From a virus, in IMG/VR virus record IMGVR_UViG_3300050035_000086, positions 28,953 through 92,952 of that record: a DNA stretch of 64,000 bases; one strand, written 5' to 3'. Numbering within the stretch: the stretch's first letter is position 1; the number at the start of each line of letters is the position of its first letter. The position numbers and the translations under genes were made by a program. Below the pieces are notes generated by a model. The model did no database searches. It was not told the origin of the DNA and was given only the letters and a program-made list of their open reading frames with translations. Below are positions 18,644 through 26,234 of this stretch, piece by piece.

Positions 18644-18885
18644 CATCTCCTCCAAATTGAGCCTGTCTTCGGGTCCATCCCATACTTCTCGTTACTCAAA
18701 GAGTAGGTCCGAGGTTTCCGATCCGGGTCTCTTCGTCCAGTCGGGGACTTCGGTTCGTCTAGGTTATGAATGGGTGTGTACTGGCCCCCAAGATCATGAA
18801 GCCACCCAATCCAAATTTCAAACAGATTCTTGTCTCTCAATTTTTTCCTCTCTAGATTCTCTGTATTCTCGAATTGCTTTGCCAA
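18643..18885 (-). CDS. small hypothetical protein overlapping the HNH gene
   Basis: The frame gives up to 80 aa, but its first ~20 residues lie inside the 3' end of the HNH gene, so the true start is unclear. The part outside (IWIGWLHDLGGQYTP ... MDPKTGSIWRR) looks coding and ends in a TGATG coupling to the next gene. Insertion of the HNH gene may have removed its original start. Confidence 0.4.
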   Translation of the reverse strand: MAKQFENTENLERKKLRDKNLFEIWIGWLHDLGGQYTPIHNLDEPKSPTGRRDPDRKPRTYSLSNEKYGMDPKTGSIWRR

Positions 18886-19405
18886 CTAATACCCACTCTT
18901 CGTAGCAGCGAAGCAGCTTTGATTCGTTACATCCTTTGCAGCAAGGAACGCAATTTTCAACCGAATATCCCTTTGAACTATCCTTTCGGTCTAGATTATG
19001 TCCCCTAGAGGTATCATTTGTGCTATGCTTGCACCACACAAGAGGGAAGGAGCAGTAGTGGCATACGAAGTTCTTTTGGGCAAAATTTTGGTACTCTTCG
19101 AAAGAAAGATTTACCGAAATATGTCTCTTCTTGGCATCTCGTACCAGCCGAGCGTAAGGGACCCAATACGGTTCTTTTTGAAGGGCCTTCGTTATTTGCT
19201 CCTTCTGATAACATGTGCAACTTATAGTCAATCCACCTTTTAAGCTGGAATGGCTTATTATCTTTTCTTTTCCGCAGTCGCAGCGACACAACCACCTTCT
19301 TTTGCTTTCGTTTTTTCCTTTAGTTCTTTTTCTAGCCGCCTCTTGTATGACGACAAGTTTACCGAACCTCTGATTAGTGAGGTCTTGAAGCGGAACAGTT
19401 CTCAA
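18818..19405 (-). CDS. HNH homing endonuclease with N-terminal zinc ribbon
   Basis: 195 aa. The N-terminus LTNQRFGKLVVIQEA with CRCDCGKEK and SCTCY is the AP2/zinc-ribbon type region seen in phage HNH homing enzymes. The catalytic part is CHYCSFPLVWCKH ... GHNLDRKDSSKGYSVENCVPCCKGCNESK. The start is a TTG overlapping the DHH gene stop (TTGA). It is a free-standing mobile nuclease that probably cuts alleles lacking it. Confidence 0.8.
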   Translation of the reverse strand: MRTVPLQDLTNQRFGKLVVIQEAARKRTKGKNESKRRWLCRCDCGKEKIISHSSLKGGLTISCTCYQKEQITKALQKEPYWVPYARLVRDAKKRHISVNLSFEEYQNFAQKNFVCHYCSFPLVWCKHSTNDTSRGHNLDRKDSSKGYSVENCVPCCKGCNESKLLRCYEEWVLVGKAIREYRESREEKIERQESV

Positions 19406-20235
19406 AGTTCGTCTAGGCTCCTTACTTTAAATAGGCTCCTTACTTTAAACCCAGAAGCACGGGCGTGGCCCCCACCTCCGTAGAGCTTAGCAATCTCGGA
19501 CACGTCTAAGCCATACTCGTCTGATCGCAAACTAAAGATAGCGGAAGTTCCATCTAGGTAGAACGTCGCCCCGAACGGCTCTCCCCGGGCCAAGATGTTT
19601 CCGGCTTCGGAGCACAGAGTATAAGGCAGGTTCGCCGTCCAGACTTCATGACCTCCGATTTTGAACCGGAACTTGTTTTGAAGAAGCTCATTGATATCTT
19701 TGGTCTGCTTCTTCAAGATTATGTTTCCATACCCTTCTATCTCTCGCGCTTCGTGTGGATCTTCCAAAAGCTTACGGAGGAAGTCCCAGTTTTCAAAGTC
19801 GTACTCAGTTGCAAACAAGTAGGCCGAGATACCTTTGGTCTCTTCGAAGTGGAACCTCCACAGGTCTCTATCCTCTACGTAATTCACCAGCATCGGAATA
19901 TCTTCTACTGGGTGAAAATAATCCCAAGCCAGACGTGCGCCGGACTTCTCCATGTCGAATTTCACAGACACGTTTTCTGGGAGATCGACTAGATCAGCTT
20001 CCGCGCTCTTGTGGTGGTCCAGGATTGTGATCGATTTTGCCTTCGCGGACATCTCCAAAATCACAGGACGCTTGTAGGAGAAGTCAACAAACCAAACCTC
20101 TCTATCTGTTACATCCGGAGGGTCTTCCTGGTATTTTCCAGGATAGAATTCCCAGTCCGGATGTACTTTCCAAATTGACCAAGCTGCTGTGAACCCGTCA
20201 GCGCAGGGACTATGATAAATTACTAGAGGCGTCAT
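19402..20235 (-). CDS. DHH/DHHA1 family phosphoesterase
   Basis: 277 aa. HSPCADGFTAAW, WFVDFSY, ILDHHKSA (the DHH motif) and GGGGHARASGF (DHHA1 motif) are all present, so the metal site looks intact. Relatives cleave oligoribonucleotides, pApA or cyclic dinucleotides, or act as single-strand exonucleases. A nanoRNase or anti-signalling role is possible but not shown. The ATG at 20235 has an AAAGGA site; a dispersed repeat stands 12 bp further upstream. The C-terminus carries a 6-residue tandem duplication (FKVRSL twice). Confidence 0.8.
   Translation of the reverse strand: MTPLVIYHSPCADGFTAAWSIWKVHPDWEFYPGKYQEDPPDVTDREVWFVDFSYKRPVILEMSAKAKSITILDHHKSAEADLVDLPENVSVKFDMEKSGARLAWDYFHPVEDIPMLVNYVEDRDLWRFHFEETKGISAYLFATEYDFENWDFLRKLLEDPHEAREIEGYGNIILKKQTKDINELLQNKFRFKIGGHEVWTANLPYTLCSEAGNILARGEPFGATFYLDGTSAIFSLRSDEYGLDVSEIAKLYGGGGHARASGFKVRSLFKVRSLDEL
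19414..19449 (+). repeat. 18-bp perfect tandem duplication
   Basis: TAGGCTCCTTACTTTAAA occurs twice in a row, encoding FKVRSL-FKVRSL at the C-terminus of the DHH protein, just before the HNH gene. It looks like a recent slip or repair duplication. Confidence 0.95.
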
Positions 20236-20247
20236 GTAATCCTTTCT

Positions 20248-20262
20248 GTCCATTATCTGGAC
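20248..20262 (-). repeat. dispersed 15-bp repeat, exact
   Basis: Lies at the junction between the phosphoesterase gene (stop TAG at 20264-20262) and the DHH gene start at 20235. Confidence 0.9.
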
Positions 20263-21737
20263 TAAACCCTCGTCTGAATTGTACCAGTAACACCCCGGCG
20301 TCTGTCAACTATGTAGCTCGACAAAGCAGCATCTGATATAAACGCGTTTCTCTCGTGAAAACGGTCTGCTCCTCGGAGGGAGGACATCTGGTAGTGTGTC
20401 CCACCTGTCAACTCTTGAACAACCTCGTGGTGCAGGTGTCCGGTGAAGAAAGCACGGTAGATCGTCTCCGCCCACAACCTCGGTTCTTCCTTCGCCATTG
20501 TTGCCATGTACTGCGGAGGTTTGAGCGCCCCGTCCCCGTGGGCAAACCCCATCAACGTGTCCCCGTAGCAAGCGTATGCCCGAGTCTTGGCAGAAAACAC
20601 AACTTCTACTGCGGGATCAGCTTGGTACTTGACCTGGAGGCACTTCAGCAAAGCTAGGCTGAGCAGCCGGTCATGATTGCCCGGGACAAAAAGTATCAGG
20701 ACTGGGGCCACACTTCGAAGCATGTCAACATCTCGGAACGCAAGGTCTACGCCCTCAGAGAAAATCTGCGCAGCGGTTCCATCCAGTTCTTGCGGTGTTC
20801 CGCGAGTCGTCCCTCCTTGGTCGTTGTCAATAGTCAGAAAATCATTTCCCGAGGTGTAGATAAACTTGTCAGGTTTTCCCTTGTCTGCCACGTCCTCCAA
20901 AAGTTTCGTCCTGGCGTAGACAAGACGCTCCTCTGCTTCTTTGCGGCTGAAGTTTTCTCCGGTCTCGACTTCCCAACCCGAACCTCCGTAATGAAGTTCT
21001 CCCGCGCTGGTGACTACTGCAAACGGATTTCGAGGAGACTTCAAATTAAACACAGGAGGAGTATATGCCGGGATGAGCGTAGACAAGTGGTCCTGCAACG
21101 GAACGATAAAGTTCTGTTCAAGATCATTCCACTTCTCGGCGTCTATCTTTGTCTGGTGCCAGCGTTTCTTCTCGAATCCTTCCCATACCGCCTGCCGCCT
21201 CTGTTGGAAAGCGTCATCTGCCAAGTCATCCACTTCCCGAGCCATGACTTCTTCGCGGGTAAATGGCTCCGCTTCATGGGTCCAGCCATGCACTGCTTTA
21301 AGTTCTTGAAACTGGTCGCGGGGGATTGCAAAGCGACGACAAATTTCATTGATCGTAGAAGGCTTTCCGTCCCAATCAGAGTATGCCTTCTTCATCGACC
21401 GGAATTTGACACCGTTGATGACTAAAGGTTTAGGACGACATTTTAGGAAAGTGATGTATGTGTCAGAATCTCCATTATACACGTATTTTTCGTTTTGTAC
21501 CCACGTTCCTTCTGGCTCATCAAAGGATACCTCGTTGCTTTGAGTCGGACCGTCCTCAATAGGCCACGGTTCGGCCTCTTCATTAAGAGGGAGAGGCCGC
21601 TGGAGGATTCGGTCCACAGTCTTATGGTGGAGACCAAACTGCTTAGCGATCCAGCGATGAGACGCTTCGGGATTAAGGGTGGAGCACTCGTGTACCCGAG
21701 TCTTGAGTTCTTCTGGAACTGGTGTTGTCTTAGGCAT
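20262..21737 (-). CDS. calcineurin-like metallophosphoesterase with N-terminal helix-turn-helix
   Basis: 491 aa. The N-terminus (SHRWIAKQFGLHHKTVDRIL) looks like a helix-turn-helix. The C-terminal half carries the metallophosphoesterase motifs SGNDFLTIDN, VPGNHDR and GHLHHE. This two-part protein is conserved in many phages; the nuclease or phosphatase substrate is unknown. The start follows AAGGAG and overlaps the upstream stop (TAATG). Confidence 0.75.
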   Translation of the reverse strand: MPKTTPVPEELKTRVHECSTLNPEASHRWIAKQFGLHHKTVDRILQRPLPLNEEAEPWPIEDGPTQSNEVSFDEPEGTWVQNEKYVYNGDSDTYITFLKCRPKPLVINGVKFRSMKKAYSDWDGKPSTINEICRRFAIPRDQFQELKAVHGWTHEAEPFTREEVMAREVDDLADDAFQQRRQAVWEGFEKKRWHQTKIDAEKWNDLEQNFIVPLQDHLSTLIPAYTPPVFNLKSPRNPFAVVTSAGELHYGGSGWEVETGENFSRKEAEERLVYARTKLLEDVADKGKPDKFIYTSGNDFLTIDNDQGGTTRGTPQELDGTAAQIFSEGVDLAFRDVDMLRSVAPVLILFVPGNHDRLLSLALLKCLQVKYQADPAVEVVFSAKTRAYACYGDTLMGFAHGDGALKPPQYMATMAKEEPRLWAETIYRAFFTGHLHHEVVQELTGGTHYQMSSLRGADRFHERNAFISDAALSSYIVDRRRGVTGTIQTRV

Positions 21738-22186
21738 TACTTAGTCTCCTTTTGAATCTCTTCCAGCATCCACAAAGCAGTCATTGTTTCCCCGTCTTGC
21801 AAACCATAAGTGTAGGTTGTAAGATCTTCCGTAGCGATGTGTCGAGTCATATCTCGGGCCGCTCTGACTTTCAGTTTGGTAAGGATTTCGTCCGAGAGTT
21901 TTATACGGGGGTCTTCGTCCAGATAACGGACAAATTCATCAGAATATTCAGACCACGCATCTGTTACCCATGTAGTTCGAAAAAGTCCTATCAAACGAGG
22001 TTTGAACGTCCTTTTAATAACCGCTACACCAGATCGCAGGCCGCAAGTCGAACACACTTCTTCTTCGTCTGACCCGATAAACTGGTGCCACGAAACAGAT
22101 TGAACGTGCCCGTTGGCACAAGCAAACCCAATTCTGTATGTTATCTCTGGATCGGGTTTAGGCGGGGAAGGCTTAAACCAACTCAT
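21737..22186 (-). CDS. hypothetical protein with Cys motif
   Basis: 149 aa. CANGH near the N-terminus and CSTCG ~20 residues later could form a zinc ribbon. The rest is helical (ILTKLKVRAARDMTRHI). No family recognised. Coupled to both neighbours by overlaps. Confidence 0.6.
   Translation of the reverse strand: MSWFKPSPPKPDPEITYRIGFACANGHVQSVSWHQFIGSDEEEVCSTCGLRSGVAVIKRTFKPRLIGLFRTTWVTDAWSEYSDEFVRYLDEDPRIKLSDEILTKLKVRAARDMTRHIATEDLTTYTYGLQDGETMTALWMLEEIQKETK
21917..21931 (+). repeat. dispersed 15-bp repeat, 1 mismatch
   Basis: GTCCAGATAACGGAC, antisense to its host gene, which reads it as VRYLDE. Confidence 0.8.
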
Positions 22187-22356
22187 GCTTCCTCCTCGTA
22201 TTCCGACCTGAAATATCTCAAACTACCTAATCCTCGCTCAATAATAAGTCTCTCTTTAAGAAGAGAAACTATTTCTCGGCGAAGAGCCAATGTTTTAGTC
22301 AGATTTTCTACTTTCCTCTGGGTGAGGAATAGTTCAGCTTCTCTGAGAATATTCAT
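22183..22356 (-). CDS. small helical protein
   Basis: 57 aa (MNILREAELFLTQRKVENL onward), predicted helical with alternating charges. A GGAGGAG site precedes the ATG and the stop overlaps the next start by ATGA. Function unknown. Confidence 0.6.
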   Translation of the reverse strand: MNILREAELFLTQRKVENLTKTLALRREIVSLLKERLIIERGLGSLRYFRSEYEEEA

Positions 22357-22529
22357 TTCTCCTCCTCTTCAATATCAGCCTTCTCAGTAATCAAGAGGGC
22401 TACTCCTACTAGCGCGGAGAACCCGCCCAGCAGCCAGGAACGTTGGATAAAGGCTTCTACCGCCGCTGCCCCAAATACAGAGGCGAGGATGGCTTCTACC
22501 GTTCGGCGTTCGAGTTTGATTTCGTGCAT
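22353..22529 (-). CDS. small membrane protein
   Basis: 58 aa with two hydrophobic stretches (AILASVFGAAAVEAFI and LLGGFSALVGVALLIT) and an acidic tail. Start at the second ATG of a TGATGATG-type junction, 7 bp from GGAGG. Function unknown; holin-like topology is possible. Confidence 0.6.
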   Translation of the reverse strand: MHEIKLERRTVEAILASVFGAAAVEAFIQRSWLLGGFSALVGVALLITEKADIEEEEK

Positions 22530-22738
22530 CATCGGCCCTCCGCAAAATAAACGACAATTCCCAGCAGAAGAATGAAGAGGAAAACCGCGAGGAAGATGCC
22601 AGCTCCGATCCAGATGGGGCTTAGCACCCACCACCAACTCCACGTAATAAACCCCACTAGCTTGAGGGTAACGAAGATTAGGGTAAGCCATCCGCCGAGA
22701 CCCACTCCTTGGTAAGAATTTACTGTTACGTTGCTCAT
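22529..22738 (-). CDS. small membrane protein, two transmembrane segments
   Basis: 69 aa, strongly hydrophobic (GGWLTLIFVTLKLVGFITW; IGAGIFLAVFLFILLLGIVV). The N-terminus SNVTVNSYQGVGLGGW resembles small transmembrane proteins common in phages. Function unknown. Confidence 0.65.
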   Translation of the reverse strand: MSNVTVNSYQGVGLGGWLTLIFVTLKLVGFITWSWWWVLSPIWIGAGIFLAVFLFILLLGIVVYFAEGR

Positions 22739-22887
22739 GCTGTCTCCTTGTGCTCTTCACAGCGCGCTGATCGAGAGGATAGATCGGCACCGCCTCTCTT
22801 GTCTTTCTTGAAAGCCCAGACGGTTGCGGGTTGTTGACAAACGGAGCACTTACGAGGTGTCGAGTATTCTGAAATTGGTTTAGTCAT
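22735..22887 (-). CDS. small Cys-containing protein
   Basis: 50 aa: CSVCQQPATVWAFKKDK then a lone ARCEEH, a possible half zinc finger. AGGAG precedes the ATG, which overlaps the endonuclease VII stop (ATGA). Function unknown. Confidence 0.6.
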   Translation of the reverse strand: MTKPISEYSTPRKCSVCQQPATVWAFKKDKRGGADLSSRSARCEEHKETA

Positions 22888-23351
22888 TTTGTCTCCTGTC
22901 CAGATAATGGACTTCCCTTCTGAAAGTTTTCGAGGTAGTCTGCGGCAGCACGTAGAAGTCGTGGATCGTCGCCAAACTTTTGAATCCCCGAATTTATTTG
23001 GTACGAAAGGAGCCCACGGACGCTCGCACGGAGTAGGTCTCTCTTGACCTTTCGAATCACAAGTGATTTCTTCGCGTTGAAACCAACAAATTCAGACCCG
23101 TTATATGTTGCGACCGCTTCCCACCCCTCCTTGAGCTTGGTGGTCTCGATCTTGACCTTCTTCCATGAGTGGTCATGGTCAACATGCAGACGCCGAGTTC
23201 CTGCGGGTTTTCCGCTTACCCAGCAAAGCCCGTTGCTCCTTCTAGCCATCTCATCGTACTCGCGAAGAGTGATATTGTATGTCTTTTGGAGTCGGCGGTC
23301 GGCCTCCTTGTCGAGTTGTACTTTGGTCTTATGCTTTACTTTTCGTGTCAT
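22884..23351 (-). CDS. recombination endonuclease VII-like protein
   Basis: 155 aa from the ATG at 23351. YNITLREYDEMARRSNGLCWVSG and LHVDHDHS are the core of the T4 gp49 (endonuclease VII) His-Me finger family, which resolves branched DNA before packaging. Most of the zinc-binding cysteines of T4 gp49 are missing. The gene ends near an exact dispersed repeat. Confidence 0.75.
   Translation of the reverse strand: MTRKVKHKTKVQLDKEADRRLQKTYNITLREYDEMARRSNGLCWVSGKPAGTRRLHVDHDHSWKKVKIETTKLKEGWEAVATYNGSEFVGFNAKKSLVIRKVKRDLLRASVRGLLSYQINSGIQKFGDDPRLLRAAADYLENFQKGSPLSGQETK
22898..22912 (+). repeat. dispersed 15-bp repeat, exact
   Basis: Antisense within the last codons of the endonuclease VII-like gene, read as SPLSGQ. 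Confidence 0.9.
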
Positions 23352-23512
23352 AAACTTCCTTTCGAACAACGCCACTGGGCCGGAGACGTGACGCTCCAAA
23401 TCTGTTTCATCGGCTTTCCACATGCCGGACAAAAAGGCGGTTGGTCGCTTATCTTGACCAGCTTCTCCGCCTTCTCTCCGCAGTATACGCATTGGTAGTT
23501 GTAAACCGGCAT
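23348..23512 (-). CDS. small FmdB-type zinc ribbon protein
   Basis: 54 aa: YNYQCVYCGEKAEKL ... PPFCPACGKPMKQ gives two CxxC pairs in the spacing of FmdB-like regulators. Overlaps the endonuclease VII start by ATGA. Confidence 0.65.
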   Translation of the reverse strand: MPVYNYQCVYCGEKAEKLVKISDQPPFCPACGKPMKQIWSVTSPAQWRCSKGSL

Positions 23513-23674
23513 TTAGAACACCCTCGCAAGAGTATATCCAATTGAGGCCCCTACCAAAAGTCCAGCAATTGCCTCCCACCAACCAAAGTGGTAAACTTCG
23601 GTGGAGATCAAAGCAGAATGAATCTCCTCCATCTTTTCGTACAGCTCTTTGACAGTCAGTCTTTTCCTAGCCAT
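23513..23674 (-). CDS. small protein with C-terminal membrane segment
   Basis: 53 aa from the ATG after AGGAGG. A charged helix is followed by one transmembrane segment (WWEAIAGLLVGASIGYTLARV). Function unknown. Confidence 0.6.
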   Translation of the reverse strand: MARKRLTVKELYEKMEEIHSALISTEVYHFGWWEAIAGLLVGASIGYTLARVF

Positions 23675-23682
23675 GTTACCTC

Positions 23683-23889
23683 CTACTCGTTTTTCCAAAT
23701 GGTGGTAATTTCCACATCGCGTCCATCTTGGTAGTCCCCGAGTATGGAAATGAAATCTTCTACCTTCAGCTTTTTGGCCTCCACTAAGGCGGCGTCCCAA
23801 TCTTCCGCACCAATTTCTACCCCAACGTCAACCGATATTCTGCCGGTAATACTGAAGGTCTTCAATTTAGAAGCTGTTTTTGTTGCCAT
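23683..23889 (-). CDS. hypothetical protein
   Basis: 68 aa, beta-alpha-beta look (TFSITGRISVDVGVEIGAEDWDAALVEAKKLK ... DVEITTIW is spread through it). AGGAG site. No family recognised. Confidence 0.6.
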   Translation of the reverse strand: MATKTASKLKTFSITGRISVDVGVEIGAEDWDAALVEAKKLKVEDFISILGDYQDGRDVEITTIWKNE

Positions 23890-23897
23890 GTTTCTCC

Positions 23898-24269
23898 TTA
23901 TTTGACGAACACAAGTCCGCCAATGGTTGTGGTAATGTTATACCCTTTAGGCAATGAAGACTCGTCCAGTTCGGGTTTGGGGGCAAAGTAGATAGCCCCT
24001 CCGGTTACGTCCGACACCAGCTTCGAGGTAACCGAATCGATCCTGGACAGTAGCTGCTGGAACTGAGGGTCTCTCGTGTCGGGAAACTCGCCCGGGTTTT
24101 CTTCGAGCCAACGCCAACAGTTTTCATAGAGGTCTCCGTCATACCAACCAGCCGCTGCCCGATTCAGGAACACTTGGCAGACCGCCAGCATTGTCTGGTG
24201 GAGTTCTGTCTTGGCGGCGCGCCAACAAGCAAGGGCTACTTGACTCTGTTTGAAGTCTGTCCCGGTCAC
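23898..24269 (-). CDS. possible cell wall hydrolase (SleB-type, divergent)
   Basis: 123 aa. MLAVCQVFLNRAAAGWYDG, the later DPQFQQLL and DVTGGAIYF resemble the Hydrolase_2 (SleB) family of peptidoglycan hydrolases (AVAQVVLNR ... GATHY). The usual early catalytic Glu is not clearly in place. A lysin role is therefore tentative; an unrelated phage protein is possible. Confidence 0.45.
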   Translation of the reverse strand: MTGTDFKQSQVALACWRAAKTELHQTMLAVCQVFLNRAAAGWYDGDLYENCWRWLEENPGEFPDTRDPQFQQLLSRIDSVTSKLVSDVTGGAIYFAPKPELDESSLPKGYNITTTIGGLVFVK

Positions 24270-24583
24270 TGACCCTCCTGTCCATTATCTGGACTCGGCT
24301 CCGTCCAAGGTTCAACTGGTTTCCGTGTGGAAATATCCACCACCGGGGTCTGCTTGATATCGTACCCAAGCGGAAGGAAGTACATCGCCGCGTGTAGTTG
24401 GCAGCAGAAGGACTTCGTAACTCCTCCCTGGTTGAAGATTACTAGGTACTGAGCTTCGGAAGGAGCCTGCGCTTTTCCACTTTCAACATCATCCTTACAC
24501 CATTGTATCCGAAGAGCGGCGTTTTGTCCAGCTTTACATTCTGGATAATCACAAATAACTTCGATTGTGTTTCGAATGCCCAT
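24266..24583 (-). CDS. hypothetical protein
   Basis: 105 aa with CDYPEC near the N-terminus and a CCQLH segment that might bind metal. Ends in SPDNGQEGQ, encoded by a dispersed repeat. ATGA overlap with the next gene. Confidence 0.6.
   Translation of the reverse strand: MGIRNTIEVICDYPECKAGQNAALRIQWCKDDVESGKAQAPSEAQYLVIFNQGGVTKSFCCQLHAAMYFLPLGYDIKQTPVVDISTRKPVEPWTEPSPDNGQEGQ
24280..24294 (-). repeat. dispersed 15-bp repeat, exact
   Basis: At the 3' end of the 105-aa gene, read as SPDNGQ. Confidence 0.9.
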
Positions 24584-24591
24584 TATCCCTC

Positions 24592-24975
24592 CTAATATTT
24601 CTTCCCATTAGCCTTCATCCGGTTCTCCCGCTTGTGGTCTTCGCGAGTCTTATTGTATTCCAATTTCTCCGCGTAAGCCCCACCCAGGTCCATCCCCAGT
24701 CCAGCAGCAATATCAAAGATTCGGATGACGGCGTCAGCAAGCTCTACTTCAATCATTTTCCGGTGAGGAAGGTGGTCATCCATCAAGTTCTTCCGATGTC
24801 CCTCCATCGCCTCGCTAATTTCGCTGTGGACTAGACATAGAAGTTCTCCCACATTTCGTTCGGTCGGTTTTCCAGTTTCCAAATCTACCCACCACTTTTG
24901 ATTAATCTCGTGAACTTCCTGGGCGAGATCGTTTATGATCGCTGCTGCAAACTTTACTTGATAGTCTTCTGACAT
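24592..24975 (-). CDS. MazG-like nucleotide pyrophosphohydrolase
   Basis: 127 aa, all-alpha NTP pyrophosphohydrolase pattern: GELLCLVHSEISEAMEGHRK, then VELADAVIRIFDIAAGLGMDLG and KLEYNKTREDHKRE. The EExxE/ExxD metal motif is present as HSEISEA and ELADAVIRI. Phage members hydrolyse dNTPs, non-canonical nucleotides or alarmones. Start overlaps the sigma factor stop (TAATG). Confidence 0.8.
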   Translation of the reverse strand: MSEDYQVKFAAAIINDLAQEVHEINQKWWVDLETGKPTERNVGELLCLVHSEISEAMEGHRKNLMDDHLPHRKMIEVELADAVIRIFDIAAGLGMDLGGAYAEKLEYNKTREDHKRENRMKANGKKY

Positions 24976-25487
24976 TATTCCACCTCGAAATATTTCTTCA
25001 GATTTTTGATCCCGCTATCTACTAGGTTCGCTACCTGTCTGCGGCTGATTCCAAAATCTCCGGCGGTCTCTCGCTGTGACTTCCCGTCTACGAACACGTT
25101 GTAGATTACTCTGTACTCATCCAAAGGAAGACTATAAATAGCCCCATACAATTCTTCGTCTGAGACCTCTGCAACCGGCTGCGGTATCTTCTCAGCTTGG
25201 TGCATAATCTTGGGCAAGGAGAGCGACACCAGCCGGGGTCCGGGATCTTCCTTGGTGCGCTGTGGGTGCTGCCCAGTTCGCCACAAGTCTGTGATCCGGC
25301 TTCGGCAAATTCGAGCGGCGTAAGCCTCTCCTTTTCCCTTGTCTATACCTTTTTGAACGTGATACTTCTTTTCAAGCAAGGCTACGTAGCACTCCTGGCT
25401 CAGGTCTTCCCTCTGATCGGCGGGGATTTTAAGCCGCGAAAGAACTCGCTCGATTACCGATTTGTATTTAAGAACGTCAATGTCCAT
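24975..25487 (-). CDS. phage RNA polymerase sigma factor (sigma70 family, ECF-like)
   Basis: 170 aa. Region 2: REDLSQECYVALLEK with RICRSRITDLWR. Region 4: LYGAIYSLPLDEYRVIYNVFVDGKSQRETAGDFGISRRQVANLV, a clear helix-turn-helix. Lacks regions 1 and 3. It probably redirects host RNA polymerase to middle or late phage promoters. Its target promoters are not known; the extended -10 boxes and the dispersed repeat in this genome are candidates. Confidence 0.75.
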   Translation of the reverse strand: MDIDVLKYKSVIERVLSRLKIPADQREDLSQECYVALLEKKYHVQKGIDKGKGEAYAARICRSRITDLWRTGQHPQRTKEDPGPRLVSLSLPKIMHQAEKIPQPVAEVSDEELYGAIYSLPLDEYRVIYNVFVDGKSQRETAGDFGISRRQVANLVDSGIKNLKKYFEVE

Positions 25488-25488
25488 T

Positions 25489-25851
25489 TTATTCCTTGGG
25501 ACTCAATTTTGCTGTTTGCCATCTTCTGTCTTTGTGTGCCGCATCTGGCCCCGTTTGATGGCATGACCGGCATAGTGCCTCACAATTTGTTAAACTTACT
25601 TCCCCACCAGACCCCTTCGGGACCCTTTCGTTCATCTCACCACTTACCCAAGTGATTGTTCTTCCACACTTTTCGCACTCGAAGTTTCCAGATAATGGAT
25701 TCCAACACCTACGGAATACTTGCTTACGAATTCCCCCCACTGCCTCCGCCTTGGTCATTTCTACCGTGGGGTAGTTCAACCGCTGCTTGTCTCGGAAGAT
25801 ACGAATTGGGAGACCGGTTTCGCCGAGTTCTACGCGGACGGTTTTAGTCAT
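25489..25851 (-). CDS. HNH endonuclease
   Basis: 120 aa from the ATG at 25851. CEKCGRTITWVSGEMNERVPKGSGGEVSLTNCEALCRSCHQTG is a compact zinc-type HNH module with the second CxxC as CRSC. Probably free-standing. Confidence 0.7.
   Translation of the reverse strand: MTKTVRVELGETGLPIRIFRDKQRLNYPTVEMTKAEAVGGIRKQVFRRCWNPLSGNFECEKCGRTITWVSGEMNERVPKGSGGEVSLTNCEALCRSCHQTGPDAAHKDRRWQTAKLSPKE
25686..25700 (+). repeat. dispersed 15-bp repeat, 2 mismatches
   Basis: TTCCAGATAATGGAT antisense in the HNH gene just before the zinc module, read as NPLSGN. Confidence 0.75.
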
Positions 25852-26038
25852 ATCGATAATCCCTTTGTCCCAAGTACGTTCGGATTTCAGCATCTACCGT
25901 TCGAGAAATATAGTCTCCAACCCAGTCACCAAATGTTATGAGGCGTCCATCTTCCGTTTCAATAGGTGGCATCGAATCCAGATACTTGAAAACCTGCTCG
26001 GGTGTCGATCTAATGCGGTACATTTCCCGGTCAATCAT
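25844..26038 (-). CDS. hypothetical protein
   Basis: 64 aa, acidic (FKYLDSMPPIETEDGRLITF). Overlaps the HNH start by 8 bp. No family recognised. Confidence 0.55.
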   Translation of the reverse strand: MIDREMYRIRSTPEQVFKYLDSMPPIETEDGRLITFGDWVGDYISRTVDAEIRTYLGQRDYRYD

Positions 26039-26234
26039 TCATACTCCTTATTACCCCAAATACCAGACATATCCCATATAGTTGGAGTTGTTTGCTTTCT
26101 GGAAATATATTTTGGGTAAGAACAAAGTTAAGAGCTAAGAGGACAAAGAACAACGATCCGGAGTCCGCCAGAACACGAGAGGTGTGCCTAAGCACTCCAG
26201 AAACCCCCGCTAAAATGGAATCAGTTTTTGACAT
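26031..26234 (-). CDS. small membrane protein
   Basis: 67 aa with one or two hydrophobic segments (LFFVLLALNFVLTQNIF; YGICLVFGVI). Function unknown. Confidence 0.55.
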   Translation of the reverse strand: MSKTDSILAGVSGVLRHTSRVLADSGSLFFVLLALNFVLTQNIFPESKQLQLYGICLVFGVIRSMND

